From NCBI RefSeq assembly GCF_009832745.1, contig NZ_VRMJ01000042.1, forward strand, positions 310,001 through 374,000: a stretch of 64,000 nt of DNA. The letters run 5' to 3'. Below, piece after piece: positions 55,712 to 64,000 of the stretch. The notes beneath the pieces were generated by a model. That model was not told the DNA's origin and searched no databases. It worked only from the letters and a program-made list of their open reading frames with translations. The DNA is from Polaribacter septentrionalilitoris (GTDB lineage: Bacteria; Bacteroidota; Bacteroidia; Flavobacteriales; Flavobacteriaceae). Position 1 is the first letter of the stretch. Every line of letters begins with the position of its first letter. A program made the position numbers and the translations under genes.

Positions 55712-55749
55712 AAAAAAAAAGGAAACCTAAACTAGGCTTCCTTTTTTTT
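55712..55749 (-). terminator. Rho-independent terminator behind the second GntR gene
   Basis: AAAGGAAACCTA and TAGGCTTCCTTT form a 12-bp stem with one mismatch around an AAC loop (stem roughly 55718-55744), flanked by A- and T-runs. It follows the GntR stop by about 25 nt on the minus strand and lies before the HTCS start, so HTCS probably has its own promoter. Confidence 0.8.
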
Positions 55750-55772
55750 AAAAAATTAATTCAAATATAGTT

Positions 55773-56813
55773 TTATAGTGATGTTCTCTTGATAAAATTA
55801 ATTGGAATTTTTACACTTTGCTTTTTCTTTTGTAATATCATATTTGCAGCTTGTTCTCCCATAGAGGAGAAGTTAGTAGTAATTACAGAAATACCTAGTA
55901 ACTGTTTTAGAGGACTATCATTGTAAGAAATTACACCAATATCTTTACCTAACTCATATTTACTACTTTTTATTTTATTTACGACTTTTACTAAATCATC
56001 ATCTTCTAAAGTTATAAATACATTTTTGGGAGTTATTATTGTTTGATCTGTAACCTCCTCAATAATTTTAAATTCCAAATTATTTTGAACACTGTATTTT
56101 TTAAATCCATCTAAAATACTTTTAGGGTAAGGATAAAAAGATGTCTTTGGATAGACGATTGTTAATTGATTGTACTTAGAGATGCTTTCTGCTCCACTAT
56201 GTAACGCTGTAAAAATATCATTTTTATAATCTTGATATACTTCATTAAATTTTCCTTCTATATTATGATCGCTGTTGTCTAATAAGATTAAATTTTCTTT
56301 CGCTATTTTATCGATGACTTTTGTTACTTTTTCTGTAGTGCTAGTGTGAGCTAAGTTTTTGGTTCTAAAATGTGGCATAATTACAAAGTAATCGTAAGAT
56401 GACTCGTATTTTTGCATCAATTCTAAAAATAAGGTTTCATCACAATGATAACTATGCAAATCTACCCTTGAACTGTTGTCTATTGTTTTTAAAAACGAAT
56501 TATAGACTTTCATTTTGTAAGGGCTCAAATTATTAACAAAGAATAAAATTTTGGGTTTAGATATTGCTTCTGTTTCTACTATATAAGTTCCTTTCCCATG
56601 AACAGAGACTACTACCTTTCGCTTTTTTAAAATACTGTAAGCTCTTTCAACAGTGTCTCTTGATAGATAAATATCTTTACTAAGTTTATTAATTGATGGC
56701 ATTTTATCACCAATTTTAATATTACCCACAGAAATATTATGCAGTATTGCATCAATGATCTGTAAATATTTTGGGACAACTGAGTTAGGGTCTAATTTAA
56801 TTAAGTCTACCAT
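55773..56813 (-). CDS. GntR-type regulator with a LacI-like ligand-binding domain (second copy)
   Basis: 346 residues, clearly paralogous to the regulator at 14519: PKYLQIIDAILHNIS, KMPSINKLSKDIYLSRDTVERAYSIL and VVSVHGKGTYIV in the winged helix (about 10-80), then the same effector-domain landmarks (PKILFFVNNLSPYK, LHSYHCDETLFLELM, DYFVIMPHFRTKN, KYELGKDIGVISYND). The conserved recognition region suggests both proteins may read the same or overlapping operators, while effector-pocket differences could make them respond to different sugars. It is followed by a terminator and the HTCS gene, and preceded by two sulfatase genes. It could be the local regulator of the 36-kb run. Confidence 0.85.
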   Translation of the reverse strand: MVDLIKLDPNSVVPKYLQIIDAILHNISVGNIKIGDKMPSINKLSKDIYLSRDTVERAYSILKKRKVVVSVHGKGTYIVETEAISKPKILFFVNNLSPYKMKVYNSFLKTIDNSSRVDLHSYHCDETLFLELMQKYESSYDYFVIMPHFRTKNLAHTSTTEKVTKVIDKIAKENLILLDNSDHNIEGKFNEVYQDYKNDIFTALHSGAESISKYNQLTIVYPKTSFYPYPKSILDGFKKYSVQNNLEFKIIEEVTDQTIITPKNVFITLEDDDLVKVVNKIKSSKYELGKDIGVISYNDSPLKQLLGISVITTNFSSMGEQAANMILQKKKQSVKIPINFIKRTSL

Positions 56814-56932
56814 ATTACTTCCTTTTTAATATTGTAAAGTTAGGGCACACTTAAAAATTAAAAATCTAAAATAAGGTAACCAAAAGTTTTTTAACACTTT
56901 TATATGCTATATTGATAGTTTAAACCAATTAT

Positions 56933-58375
56933 TTATTTTCTAGGTTTATCATTTTGTAAAAAAGGGGTATCTCTAGGAAACTGTTTTTCTAAAAGCATTT
57001 TCATTCTTGCTTCAGTTTTCTTATATTTTTTATTTCCAGAAAGGTTTACAAAAGACAATAAACTATTTTTATGTTCATATAATTCTGCTTGTAAAATTTC
57101 ATTGGTTACCGAATTTCTCCACTCTGTATATCGCCATTTTCCGTCAGTAGCTGTAACGCCCATAATTTTCTTTCCTCTGGCATAAACACTGGTAGCTATT
57201 TTATCCCAATTTTTATTTGGTTTATTTATAACAGGAAGAATACTTTTTCCATCAGGTTTTGGTCCTTCTAATCCACAAAATTCAACTAAAGTTGGAAAAA
57301 TATCTACATTTTCTACCAATGCATCTGATGTTTTGCCAGTTTTTCTTTTCTTATAATTGGTTTCTCTACTAATAATTAAAGGAACTCTTACATCTATTTC
57401 TACATTAGAATGTTTACACCAAGCTCCATATTCGCCAATTTTGTATCCATGATCACTCATGAAAATAACCATGGTGTTTTTTCTTAAATCTAACGCTTCT
57501 AAAGTTTGCATTATCTTACCCACTTGTGCATCTATAAAACTAACTGAGGCATGATAACCATGAATTAAAGTTCGTGTTAATTCATCATCTAAATCTCCTT
57601 TTTTAGGTATTCCATGATATCCTTTTAACTCTCCCCATTTACTTAATGCCAAACGATACATTCCTTCTGGTTTTGTTCTTGAAGGAATTTTAAATTTACT
57701 TTTATCATGCAAATCCCAGTATTTTTTGGGTGCATTAAAAGGTAAATGTGGTTTACTTAAACCCACAAACATTAAAAATTTGTCGTCTTTAATTTTGTGC
57801 AAAGTTTCAATTGCATATTTGGACACTCGTCCATCTTTATAAGCCTCATCTTCAACATCAGCATCCTCAAAAGCAGGTCCTTTTTTATAGGTTCCTTCTT
57901 TTTTAAGGCGATTGATTAAAGCAATGTTTTCTGGCTTAACGTAACTGTTGGGTTCTTTTGCAAAGTAATTGGTCCATTCTTTTTTATCATCTATACTATG
58001 GTGATATACTTTACCAATACTAACTGTTTTGTATCCATTTTGTTTGAACAATTGAGGCATAGAAACTACCTCTTTATGTACTTTTCTAAGTGGTGTAAAA
58101 ATACTATAAATCCCTAGTGTTTCTGGTCGTAAACCTGTTAAGGTACTCATTCTAGAAGGTGCACAAATAGCTTGTTGCACATATGCTTTGTTAAATTGTA
58201 CACCATCTGCTGCCAATTTATCAATATTTGGAGTTATTGCTGTTTCACTACCATAACAACCTAATTCTGCTCGTAAATCATCAACATAAAATATTAATAC
58301 GTTGGGTTTTTCTTCTTGAGAAAAAGTGTTTGAAGCAAAAAAAGCAACGCACAGTAATGCTAGTATTCTTTTCAT
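56933..58375 (-). CDS. S1 sulfatase, iduronate-2-sulfatase-like, secreted
   Basis: The start is taken at the ATG at 58375, giving 480 residues. A longer frame opens at 58444, but it would place 23 charged residues before the signal peptide ([19 protein letters not shown]) and overlap the sulfatase gene upstream. Active-site features: [15 protein letters not shown], formylglycine Cys71 in [12 protein letters not shown] (CxPSR), [21 protein letters not shown] and [20 protein letters not shown]. The outline is that of iduronate-2-sulfatases, related to the triplet at 23529-27811 but with its own middle region. With the corrected start, it lies 14 nt after the sulfatase at 58390. It probably removes sulfate from rhamnose or uronate residues in the periplasm. 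Confidence 0.88.
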   Translation of the reverse strand: MKRILALLCVAFFASNTFSQEEKPNVLIFYVDDLRAELGCYGSETAITPNIDKLAADGVQFNKAYVQQAICAPSRMSTLTGLRPETLGIYSIFTPLRKVHKEVVSMPQLFKQNGYKTVSIGKVYHHSIDDKKEWTNYFAKEPNSYVKPENIALINRLKKEGTYKKGPAFEDADVEDEAYKDGRVSKYAIETLHKIKDDKFLMFVGLSKPHLPFNAPKKYWDLHDKSKFKIPSRTKPEGMYRLALSKWGELKGYHGIPKKGDLDDELTRTLIHGYHASVSFIDAQVGKIMQTLEALDLRKNTMVIFMSDHGYKIGEYGAWCKHSNVEIDVRVPLIISRETNYKKRKTGKTSDALVENVDIFPTLVEFCGLEGPKPDGKSILPVINKPNKNWDKIATSVYARGKKIMGVTATDGKWRYTEWRNSVTNEILQAELYEHKNSLLSFVNLSGNKKYKKTEARMKMLLEKQFPRDTPFLQNDKPRK

Positions 58376-58389
58376 CTTAAATAAATATT

Positions 58390-59868
58390 TTAAAGTTTTT
58401 TTGGTGATTGCACTGTACCTGTTCCTTCTTTCCAATCCCACCAATTAATAGCTCTTCTGCTATCGTCAAATTTATAACCCCATTTTTCCATATAATACGC
58501 TCTTGGTCTAACTTCATCTCCAATTTTTTGAAGTTGCTTTTGTAATTTGGTGTCTAAATCTTTTTGAATTCCTTCAAATTCTGGTTTCCCTAATAAATTA
58601 TTTTGTTGGTAAGGGTCTTTAACATTGTCATAAAACATACTTGGCCCTTTTGGAGTAACTGCATAAGTGTATTGCTTCGTTCTAATTCCTCTGTAAGGTT
58701 GATCTTTATAATTAGCTCCAAAAGGAGCAACATTCATCACCAAAGCTGCTCTATCTGCATTTGGATTAGGATTTTGGATTAATGCTGCTAAATTTTCTCC
58801 TTCAATATCTTTTGGAATATCAATATTTGTTAACCCCAATAAAGATGGTAAAATATCTGGCGTTGTTAAAGGCGCATTTACAACTTTCCCTTTATTACCT
58901 TTAATTTTTGGGTATCTGATTAAGAAAGGAACTCTAACAGATTCGTCCCAAGCCAATTGTTTTACAAAAGGTTTTACGCCATGTGCCCCCATCATTTCTC
59001 CATGATCTGCAGAAAAAACAATAATGGTGTTTTCTAATAAACCCAATTCTTTTATTTTATTAATAACATTCCCAATAGCTTTATCTGTTGCAGTTGCGTG
59101 TGCATAATACCCCTGTAATTCTTTACGAGCTCTTTCTTTAAATTTATCCGAAATATTAGGATTCAATGTCAACGATTCTGGCGGATACATATCTTTATAC
59201 TTCTTTGGGGCAGAACCATGAGGATAATGTGGTGTAGCAATAGAAATTACGGCTAAAAATGGATTCTCATCTTTAGAATGCTTTTCTAAATATTGATTTG
59301 CATCTTCTGTAATTGCAAATGGCGAGTACTTTTTCCAGTGTTTTAATGTGATATCTTCATTATCATAATAAGGCATTTTTGTATAATTATGAGAACATTC
59401 TAGAGCTCTCCAAAAATCAAAACCTTGTCGTCGTTCTTTTGGGATGTAGGTTGAACGACCATGACCATCTAAATGCCATTTACCCCAATAAGCAGTGTTA
59501 TAGCCTTCTTTTTTAAATATTTCTGCCATGGTTACTTCTTCTGCAGGCATGTGCAAGTCATTTAAAAACATTCCTGTAGTTGTTGGGAATTTCCCTGTAA
59601 ATAATGCTGCACGATGTGGTGTACAAACTGGAGTTACAGAAACTGTATTTGTAAAATTTACTGATTCTTTAGCAAAAGCATCTAAATTTGGTGTTTTTAC
59701 ATCTGGGTTGCCAGCATATCCTAAAGCAGAACCTCTCCATTGATCTGTAAGGATATAGACTATGTTTGGTTTTTTTTCTACTTTTTGTTCTGATTTTGCT
59801 GCTTTTTTAGAACTTGATAGCAAACATACCATTGCTAAAATGGTAATTGAAAATAATTTAATTTTCAT
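58390..59868 (-). CDS. S1 sulfatase, secreted
   Basis: 492 residues with an N-terminal signal ([20 protein letters not shown]). Metal site in [19 protein letters not shown] (Asp-Gln variant common in S1 sulfatases), formylglycine Cys82 in [12 protein letters not shown] (CxPxR), [30 protein letters not shown], and [17 protein letters not shown] with the second Asp/His pair. It is a different subgroup from the iduronate-2-sulfatase-like genes, closer to the GKWHLDG-type arylsulfatases. It sits between the GH43-like gene (23 nt upstream) and another sulfatase (14 nt downstream), so it probably belongs to the transcription unit that starts with the GH78 genes. The C-terminal end ([18 protein letters not shown]) is typical of secreted marine sulfatases. 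Confidence 0.88.
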   Translation of the reverse strand: MKIKLFSITILAMVCLLSSSKKAAKSEQKVEKKPNIVYILTDQWRGSALGYAGNPDVKTPNLDAFAKESVNFTNTVSVTPVCTPHRAALFTGKFPTTTGMFLNDLHMPAEEVTMAEIFKKEGYNTAYWGKWHLDGHGRSTYIPKERRQGFDFWRALECSHNYTKMPYYDNEDITLKHWKKYSPFAITEDANQYLEKHSKDENPFLAVISIATPHYPHGSAPKKYKDMYPPESLTLNPNISDKFKERARKELQGYYAHATATDKAIGNVINKIKELGLLENTIIVFSADHGEMMGAHGVKPFVKQLAWDESVRVPFLIRYPKIKGNKGKVVNAPLTTPDILPSLLGLTNIDIPKDIEGENLAALIQNPNPNADRAALVMNVAPFGANYKDQPYRGIRTKQYTYAVTPKGPSMFYDNVKDPYQQNNLLGKPEFEGIQKDLDTKLQKQLQKIGDEVRPRAYYMEKWGYKFDDSRRAINWWDWKEGTGTVQSPKKL

Positions 59869-59891
59869 TTTTGGGATAATTGTGTATTTGA

Positions 59892-60875
59892 TTATTGACT
59901 AATTTTTGAAACACCTTCTTCTGTGGCGTAAATTTCTTGTATTGTACCATCTTCATTATAGTACAAATACTCAATAGCAGTATTTCTTCTAAATTTAGAT
60001 CCCTCATTCCATCCTTGCCAATGATAAAAGAAATAATTTTTTCCTTTATAAGTTATAATAGAATGATGGTCTTGTCTTTGCTTTGGATTCAACCCGCCTT
60101 TGTATTCAAATGGTCCATAAGGATTGTTACCCATTGCATAAAACCCGCCTAAACCCGCATTGTAAGAGAAATAGTAGATTCCGTTTCGTTTGTGCATGTA
60201 ACTAGCTTCAAAAAAGTTTTTATACCCATAATCTATAGTTCTTGGTTTTTCTGCCAATTCTAATAAATTGTCTTTTAAGAGAGCTACTTTAGGCTCTCTA
60301 ACTCCCCAATATAAATACGTTTTACCATCATCATCTGTAAAAACACAAGGATCTAACCATTGTCCTTCTACACCATCAATCCAACCTACATATTTAAAAG
60401 GCCCTTCTGGAACATCACTAACTGCAACCCCACATCGCATATCGTCTTTATTGCCTTTTACAGAATGAGGATACAATAAATAATACTTGTTATTCTTATA
60501 AATAGCAGTTGGTGCCCACATCCAACCAGGAACTCCCCATGGAATATCTCTAGAATGGAAAACTTCTCCATGATCGGTCCAATTAACCATGTCTGTTGAT
60601 GAAAAAGCACGATACCCATCCATTGAGTTGTAATTTACTGCATCTTCTGCATCTCGAGAAGTATACATCCATACTTTACCATCATTCCAAATGTGGGCAG
60701 ATGGGTCTGCGGTTCTAATATGACGAATTACTGGATTATTATAACTAGTTTCCTTTAAAACTTGTTGCTTATCATTTTCATTCTTTTTAGATGTTCCTTT
60801 ATTTTGTTTTTTACATCCCGCTAAAATGAGAATGATTGTAATAAAAAAAACAGTTTTAAATAATATGACTTTCAT
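59892..60875 (-). CDS. GH43-like glycosidase, lipoprotein
   Basis: 327 residues with lipoprotein signal ending IIILILAGC (Cys21). Propeller fold with IRTADPSAHIWNDGKVW (general base Asp), GQWLDPCVFTDDDGKTYLYWG (pKa Asp), and KNFFEASYMHKRNGIYYFSYN (general acid Glu); LNPKQRQDHHSIITYKGKNYFFYH near the end carries the metal-coordinating His seen in GH43. It consists of a single domain without CBM. It likely removes xylose or arabinose-type side sugars. It starts with a 1-nt overlap (TAATG) on the GH78 stop, so the two are translationally coupled and may act in sequence on the same oligosaccharide. Confidence 0.83.
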   Translation of the reverse strand: MKVILFKTVFFITIILILAGCKKQNKGTSKKNENDKQQVLKETSYNNPVIRHIRTADPSAHIWNDGKVWMYTSRDAEDAVNYNSMDGYRAFSSTDMVNWTDHGEVFHSRDIPWGVPGWMWAPTAIYKNNKYYLLYPHSVKGNKDDMRCGVAVSDVPEGPFKYVGWIDGVEGQWLDPCVFTDDDGKTYLYWGVREPKVALLKDNLLELAEKPRTIDYGYKNFFEASYMHKRNGIYYFSYNAGLGGFYAMGNNPYGPFEYKGGLNPKQRQDHHSIITYKGKNYFFYHWQGWNEGSKFRRNTAIEYLYYNEDGTIQEIYATEEGVSKISQ

Positions 60876-63625
60876 TATAGCTTAGAATTAAATGTATAGG
60901 TACCAGGTTTTACGATTAACTCAGAATTAACTTTATTATCGCTTATCATTTTTACATCATTAGATTCTTCAAAAGGTTCTAATATTCCTGGCACTGTAAC
61001 TTTTGCTTTTGTATTTGGAGGAACAACAATTTGTAATTGTAACTTATCTCCTTTTATTTCCCAAGATGATGAAACTTTCCCATAAGGTGTATCTAAATTT
61101 GCTGATGCCGATGTTAATGGAGATCTTGGAACTGGCGCAATTTTAATAGTTTTATAACCAGCCTCTAAGGGAGCTATACCTGCAATACGCTCGTACATCC
61201 ACTCTCCAATAGCTCCGTAAGCATAATGATTTAAACTGTTCATATTTTGCGGATTAAAACCTTCTGCTTTGCTATAACTATTCCAACGTTCCCAAATAGT
61301 TGTAGCTCCTTGGTTTATTGAATAAAACCAAGATGGATAAGTTTCGTTAAACAATAATTTATACATCAAATCTATTTCTCCTGTTTCATCTAATACTTCA
61401 GATAACAAAGGTGTACCTAAAAAACCTGTTCTTAAATGATTATCTGCTTCTTCAATCTTTTTTAATAATTGTTCTTTTGCCCCTTTTTGTTTTTGTTCTG
61501 GTAACATATCGAATGCCAATGCCAACAAATAGGTTGTTTGGGTTTCTGGAGCATTTTTTACTTTTCCATTGTCATCAAAAAAATGATTTGCAAACTTTTT
61601 TGATACTTCTTTAAAAAGGTTCTCATATTTTTGATATTCATTTTCTTTTCCCAAAATTTTTGCGGTTTTTGCAGTTAGTTTTGCTGAGTGTGCAAAAAAT
61701 GCAGTTCCAATTACACTTTGTTTAGTATCTCCTTTATTATTCCCATTTTCTGGATAAGGTTGTAACCAATCTCCAAAAAAACCCATTTTAGAGATTCCTT
61801 TTTTGGTGTTTTTTTCATGATAAGCAACCCAACCTTTCATCATTTCAAAATTTTCTTGTAAAATTCTTTTGTCTCCTGTTCTTTGATATATTTTCCAAGG
61901 GATAATAGTACACACATCTCCCCAACCTGCACTTACTTTATTGTTAAACAAAACATCTGGCACTACCCAAGGAATTCCTCCATCATCAAACTGAGATTCT
62001 CGTACACTTTGCATCCAGCTTGCCCAAAATTTATACACATCTGCATTAAAGATAGACGTTGGTCCAAACACTTGTGCATCTCCTGTCCAGCCCATACGTT
62101 CGTCACGCTGTGGACAATCTGTTGGGATATCAAAGAAATTCCCTCTTAATCCCCAAACAATATTGCTTTGTAGTTGATTTAATTTTTCATTTGAAGATGT
62201 AAATGTTCCATTTTTATCAAAATCTGAATATTGTACCAAACCTGTTACCCAATCTTTTAAGGGCGCTTTTGAGGTATCAAAACCACTTAATTCTACATAT
62301 CTAAATCCGTGAAATGTAAATTTTGGTTCATATTCTATAATCCCATCTTCACTAGCTGTATAATAATTTGTCGACAAAGCAGAGCGATAATTTTCAGTAT
62401 AAAAAGAACCGTCTGGAGATAACATTTCTGCAAATCTAATTTTAAGCGTTTGTCCTTTTTTCATAGGCACTTTTACTAACGGAACACCCACCATATTTTG
62501 TTCTAAATCAAAAATAACTGCTCCATCTTTTTCTATTATTTGTTTTGTAGGAAGCTGAATTTTAGTTTTTACTGTGGTATGTCTTTTAGGTTCTAAACGA
62601 ATATCATTAGTAATAGAAAATGCATTTACAGCTTCCCAATTCTTATCATTAAAATTATTGGTTGTCCAATTTGGCATCTCTAAATTGGCATCATACGTTT
62701 CTCCATCATAAATACTTGCCAAACGTATGGGACCGTTTGTAGTTCCTTTCCAACTATCATCAGAAATTATCACTTCTTTTGAACCATCTTTCATTGTCAA
62801 TTCTAACTGGCAAATCATTTTAGGCGTTTCAGTATCTAGCCAGTATTTTTTCATCCAACCTAAACGTCCAGAATGCCATCCTGCCGCTAATTCTACACCA
62901 ATCGTATTTTGTCCAGATTCTATTAAATCACTAACATCATAAGTAATAGTTTCAATACGTTTTTTATAAGGCGTGTATCCTGGAGGCATCACATCATCAC
63001 TTACATTTTCTCCATTTATGGAAACATCAAAAACACCTTTTGCTGTAATGTATAATCTTGCTGATGCTACATCATTAGAAAGTTCAAAATCTTTACGTAA
63101 ATATTGTGGTCTGTGTAGCATATTTTTTTGAGTACCTATAACTTTTTCTTTTTTGGTATCTAAACCAATCCACTTTGCTTTCCAATCAGAATTATTTAAT
63201 AACCCTAGTTCAAAATGATGGATTTCACTCCAAAAAGAAGCCTCTTTGTCTTGATTCCAATACTTTACTTGCCAGAATACTTTTTGACGTGATTGTAATT
63301 TTTCTCCTTGATATTTTACCCAAACAGATTGCTCACTTTTTTGTTTTTTTGAATCCCACAAATCTGCGTCATTGGGTAATAATTCTGGGTTACTTGCTAC
63401 CACAATTTGATATGCAAACTGGCTTTTATTATTTTTTAAGGCAGGTAATTTCCAGGAAAATGTTGGTGTAGCATCATAAAAACCTAAAGGATTTTGAAAT
63501 CCTTCTGAAATGGTTAAATCATTTGCTTTTTCTAAAGTTTCCTTTTGATCACAAGAGGTTACACTAAAAAAAACAACACATAAAAGTGTGATTAAAAATG
63601 CTTTTTGTTGAGATGTATTATTCAT
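60875..63625 (-). CDS. GH78 alpha-L-rhamnosidase, lipoprotein
   Basis: 916 residues with lipoprotein signal ending FFSVTSC (Cys26). The rhamnosidase domains follow the usual order: Ig-like N-domain (PTFSWKLPALKN), jelly-roll CBM67-like domain (LYITAKGVFDVSINGENV, ELAAGWHSGRLGW), concanavalin-like domain, the (alpha/alpha)6 catalytic barrel with DCPQRDERMGWTGDAQVFG (about 502-520, carrying the catalytic acid and neighbours), WLQPYPENG and TTIWERWNSY, and the C-terminal beta-sandwich (TPYGKVSSSWEI). It cleaves terminal alpha-L-rhamnose from oligosaccharides. It overlaps by 8 nt the next GH78 gene upstream, a related but distinct copy, and overlaps the GH43-like gene downstream by 1 nt. Confidence 0.9.
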   Translation of the reverse strand: MNNTSQQKAFLITLLCVVFFSVTSCDQKETLEKANDLTISEGFQNPLGFYDATPTFSWKLPALKNNKSQFAYQIVVASNPELLPNDADLWDSKKQKSEQSVWVKYQGEKLQSRQKVFWQVKYWNQDKEASFWSEIHHFELGLLNNSDWKAKWIGLDTKKEKVIGTQKNMLHRPQYLRKDFELSNDVASARLYITAKGVFDVSINGENVSDDVMPPGYTPYKKRIETITYDVSDLIESGQNTIGVELAAGWHSGRLGWMKKYWLDTETPKMICQLELTMKDGSKEVIISDDSWKGTTNGPIRLASIYDGETYDANLEMPNWTTNNFNDKNWEAVNAFSITNDIRLEPKRHTTVKTKIQLPTKQIIEKDGAVIFDLEQNMVGVPLVKVPMKKGQTLKIRFAEMLSPDGSFYTENYRSALSTNYYTASEDGIIEYEPKFTFHGFRYVELSGFDTSKAPLKDWVTGLVQYSDFDKNGTFTSSNEKLNQLQSNIVWGLRGNFFDIPTDCPQRDERMGWTGDAQVFGPTSIFNADVYKFWASWMQSVRESQFDDGGIPWVVPDVLFNNKVSAGWGDVCTIIPWKIYQRTGDKRILQENFEMMKGWVAYHEKNTKKGISKMGFFGDWLQPYPENGNNKGDTKQSVIGTAFFAHSAKLTAKTAKILGKENEYQKYENLFKEVSKKFANHFFDDNGKVKNAPETQTTYLLALAFDMLPEQKQKGAKEQLLKKIEEADNHLRTGFLGTPLLSEVLDETGEIDLMYKLLFNETYPSWFYSINQGATTIWERWNSYSKAEGFNPQNMNSLNHYAYGAIGEWMYERIAGIAPLEAGYKTIKIAPVPRSPLTSASANLDTPYGKVSSSWEIKGDKLQLQIVVPPNTKAKVTVPGILEPFEESNDVKMISDNKVNSELIVKPGTYTFNSKL

Positions 63626-64000
63626 TAGATTCTAATTTAATTTGAAATTGATAAGTACCTGCACATACTGTTTTAACCTCTGGTTTTTTGCTTTTTAATA
63701 TCTCTGGAAAATGAATTTCTGCAGTTGTATTTGGAGGAATTGTTGCTTCTAAATAAAATACATCATTTTCAATTTTCCAAGAAGAAGATGCTTTTCCATA
63801 AGGTGTGTTTACACTTGCTTCAGCAGAAGTTAATGGTTGATTAGGTATTGGAGCAATTTTAATTTTCTTGTAACCTGGTTCTAAAGCAGATAATCCTGCA
63901 ATACGTTCGTACATCCATTGGCCAACTGCACCATAAGCATAATGGTTTAAGCTATTCATGCTTTGTGGATTGTAACCACTTTCTTTGCTAAAGCTATTCC
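63618..64000 (-). CDS. GH78 alpha-L-rhamnosidase, C-terminal fragment (5' cut by window)
   Basis: The reading frame continues to the right edge: before the internal Met at 63959, the codons read NSFSKESGYNPQS, matching WNSYSKAEGFNPQN of the complete GH78 next door, so this is the 3' part of a second GH78 gene. The visible part is the end of the catalytic barrel (MNSLNHYAYGAVGQWMYERIAG) and the C-terminal beta-sandwich (TPYGKASSSWKIEND). About 126 codons are visible. It overlaps the following GH78 by 8 nt. Sequence differences from the neighbour suggest an old duplication with separate specificities. Confidence 0.85.
   Translation of the reverse strand, partial: NSFSKESGYNPQSMNSLNHYAYGAVGQWMYERIAGLSALEPGYKKIKIAPIPNQPLTSAEASVNTPYGKASSSWKIENDVFYLEATIPPNTTAEIHFPEILKSKKPEVKTVCAGTYQFQIKLESNE

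Noticed and set aside
58376..58444. N-terminal extension of the sulfatase at 56933
   Set aside because: Would precede the signal peptide with 23 charged residues and overlap the upstream sulfatase; the internal ATG at 58375 is better.
1..64000. tRNA, rRNA, CRISPR arrays, transposases, integrases, SusC/SusD
   Set aside because: No sequence or protein with these signatures was seen; very short or diverged copies could be missed by reading alone.

Overview
The window looks like chromosomal DNA from a marine flavobacterium (Bacteroidetes; Polaribacter/Formosa-like by content). The evidence is AT-rich DNA, Bacteroidetes -7 boxes (TAnnTTTG), many SPII lipoproteins, one type IX secretion C-terminal domain, a hybrid two-component system (HTCS), and a dense set of sulfatases, lyases and glycoside hydrolases typical of a polysaccharide utilization locus (PUL). 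No rRNA, tRNA, CRISPR, phage or transposase was seen.

Layout. 1-2145 (+): tail of a DsbD/CcdA-type protein and a class V aminotransferase, which look like flanking genes. 2580-4145 (-): an NCS1-type permease and a 55-aa membrane protein 3 nt behind it. 4451-5227 (+): a secreted esterase-like hydrolase. 5307-14240 (-): L-rhamnose catabolism, in transcription order RhaEW-like aldolase/dehydrogenase, isomerase, kinase, duplicated class II aldolase, FMN lactate dehydrogenase, then (after a terminator) lactaldehyde dehydrogenase. 14519-15565 (+): a divergent GntR-type regulator. 15562-51489 (-): a 20-gene same-strand run of about 36 kb with a GH2, an alginate-lyase-superfamily protein, two GH106, two heparinase-II/III-like lyases, two BNR-propeller lyases, six sulfatases, a second GH2, a GH43-CBM6, an alkaline-phosphatase-superfamily hydrolase, a DUF1961 protein, a kelch protein and a lactonase-like propeller. 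51583-56813 (-): HTCS and a second GntR-type regulator. 56933-64000 (-): two sulfatases, a GH43-like protein, and GH78 rhamnosidases (the second cut by the window end).

How it fits together. The many rhamnosidases (GH78, GH106), sulfatases, uronate-type lyases, GH2 and GH43 proteins, together with a full rhamnose-to-pyruvate route, fit a sulfated rhamnose/uronic-acid polymer. Ulvan from green algae is the best inferred substrate. Surface or periplasmic lyases would cut the polymer, sulfatases and exo-hydrolases would release monosaccharides, and the Rha enzymes would convert rhamnose to DHAP and lactate and then pyruvate.

The most striking regulatory signal is a shared operator-like motif (core TRCAGGAT read on the minus strand) placed exactly 20 nt from a -7-like box in front of the permease, rhaEW and the first gene of the 36-kb run. 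It suggests that one GntR-type regulon covers uptake, catabolism and polymer attack. Other notable points are a mosaic sulfatase triplet, a sulfatase with CSPSL instead of CxPxR, and the absence of SusC/SusD genes inside the window.
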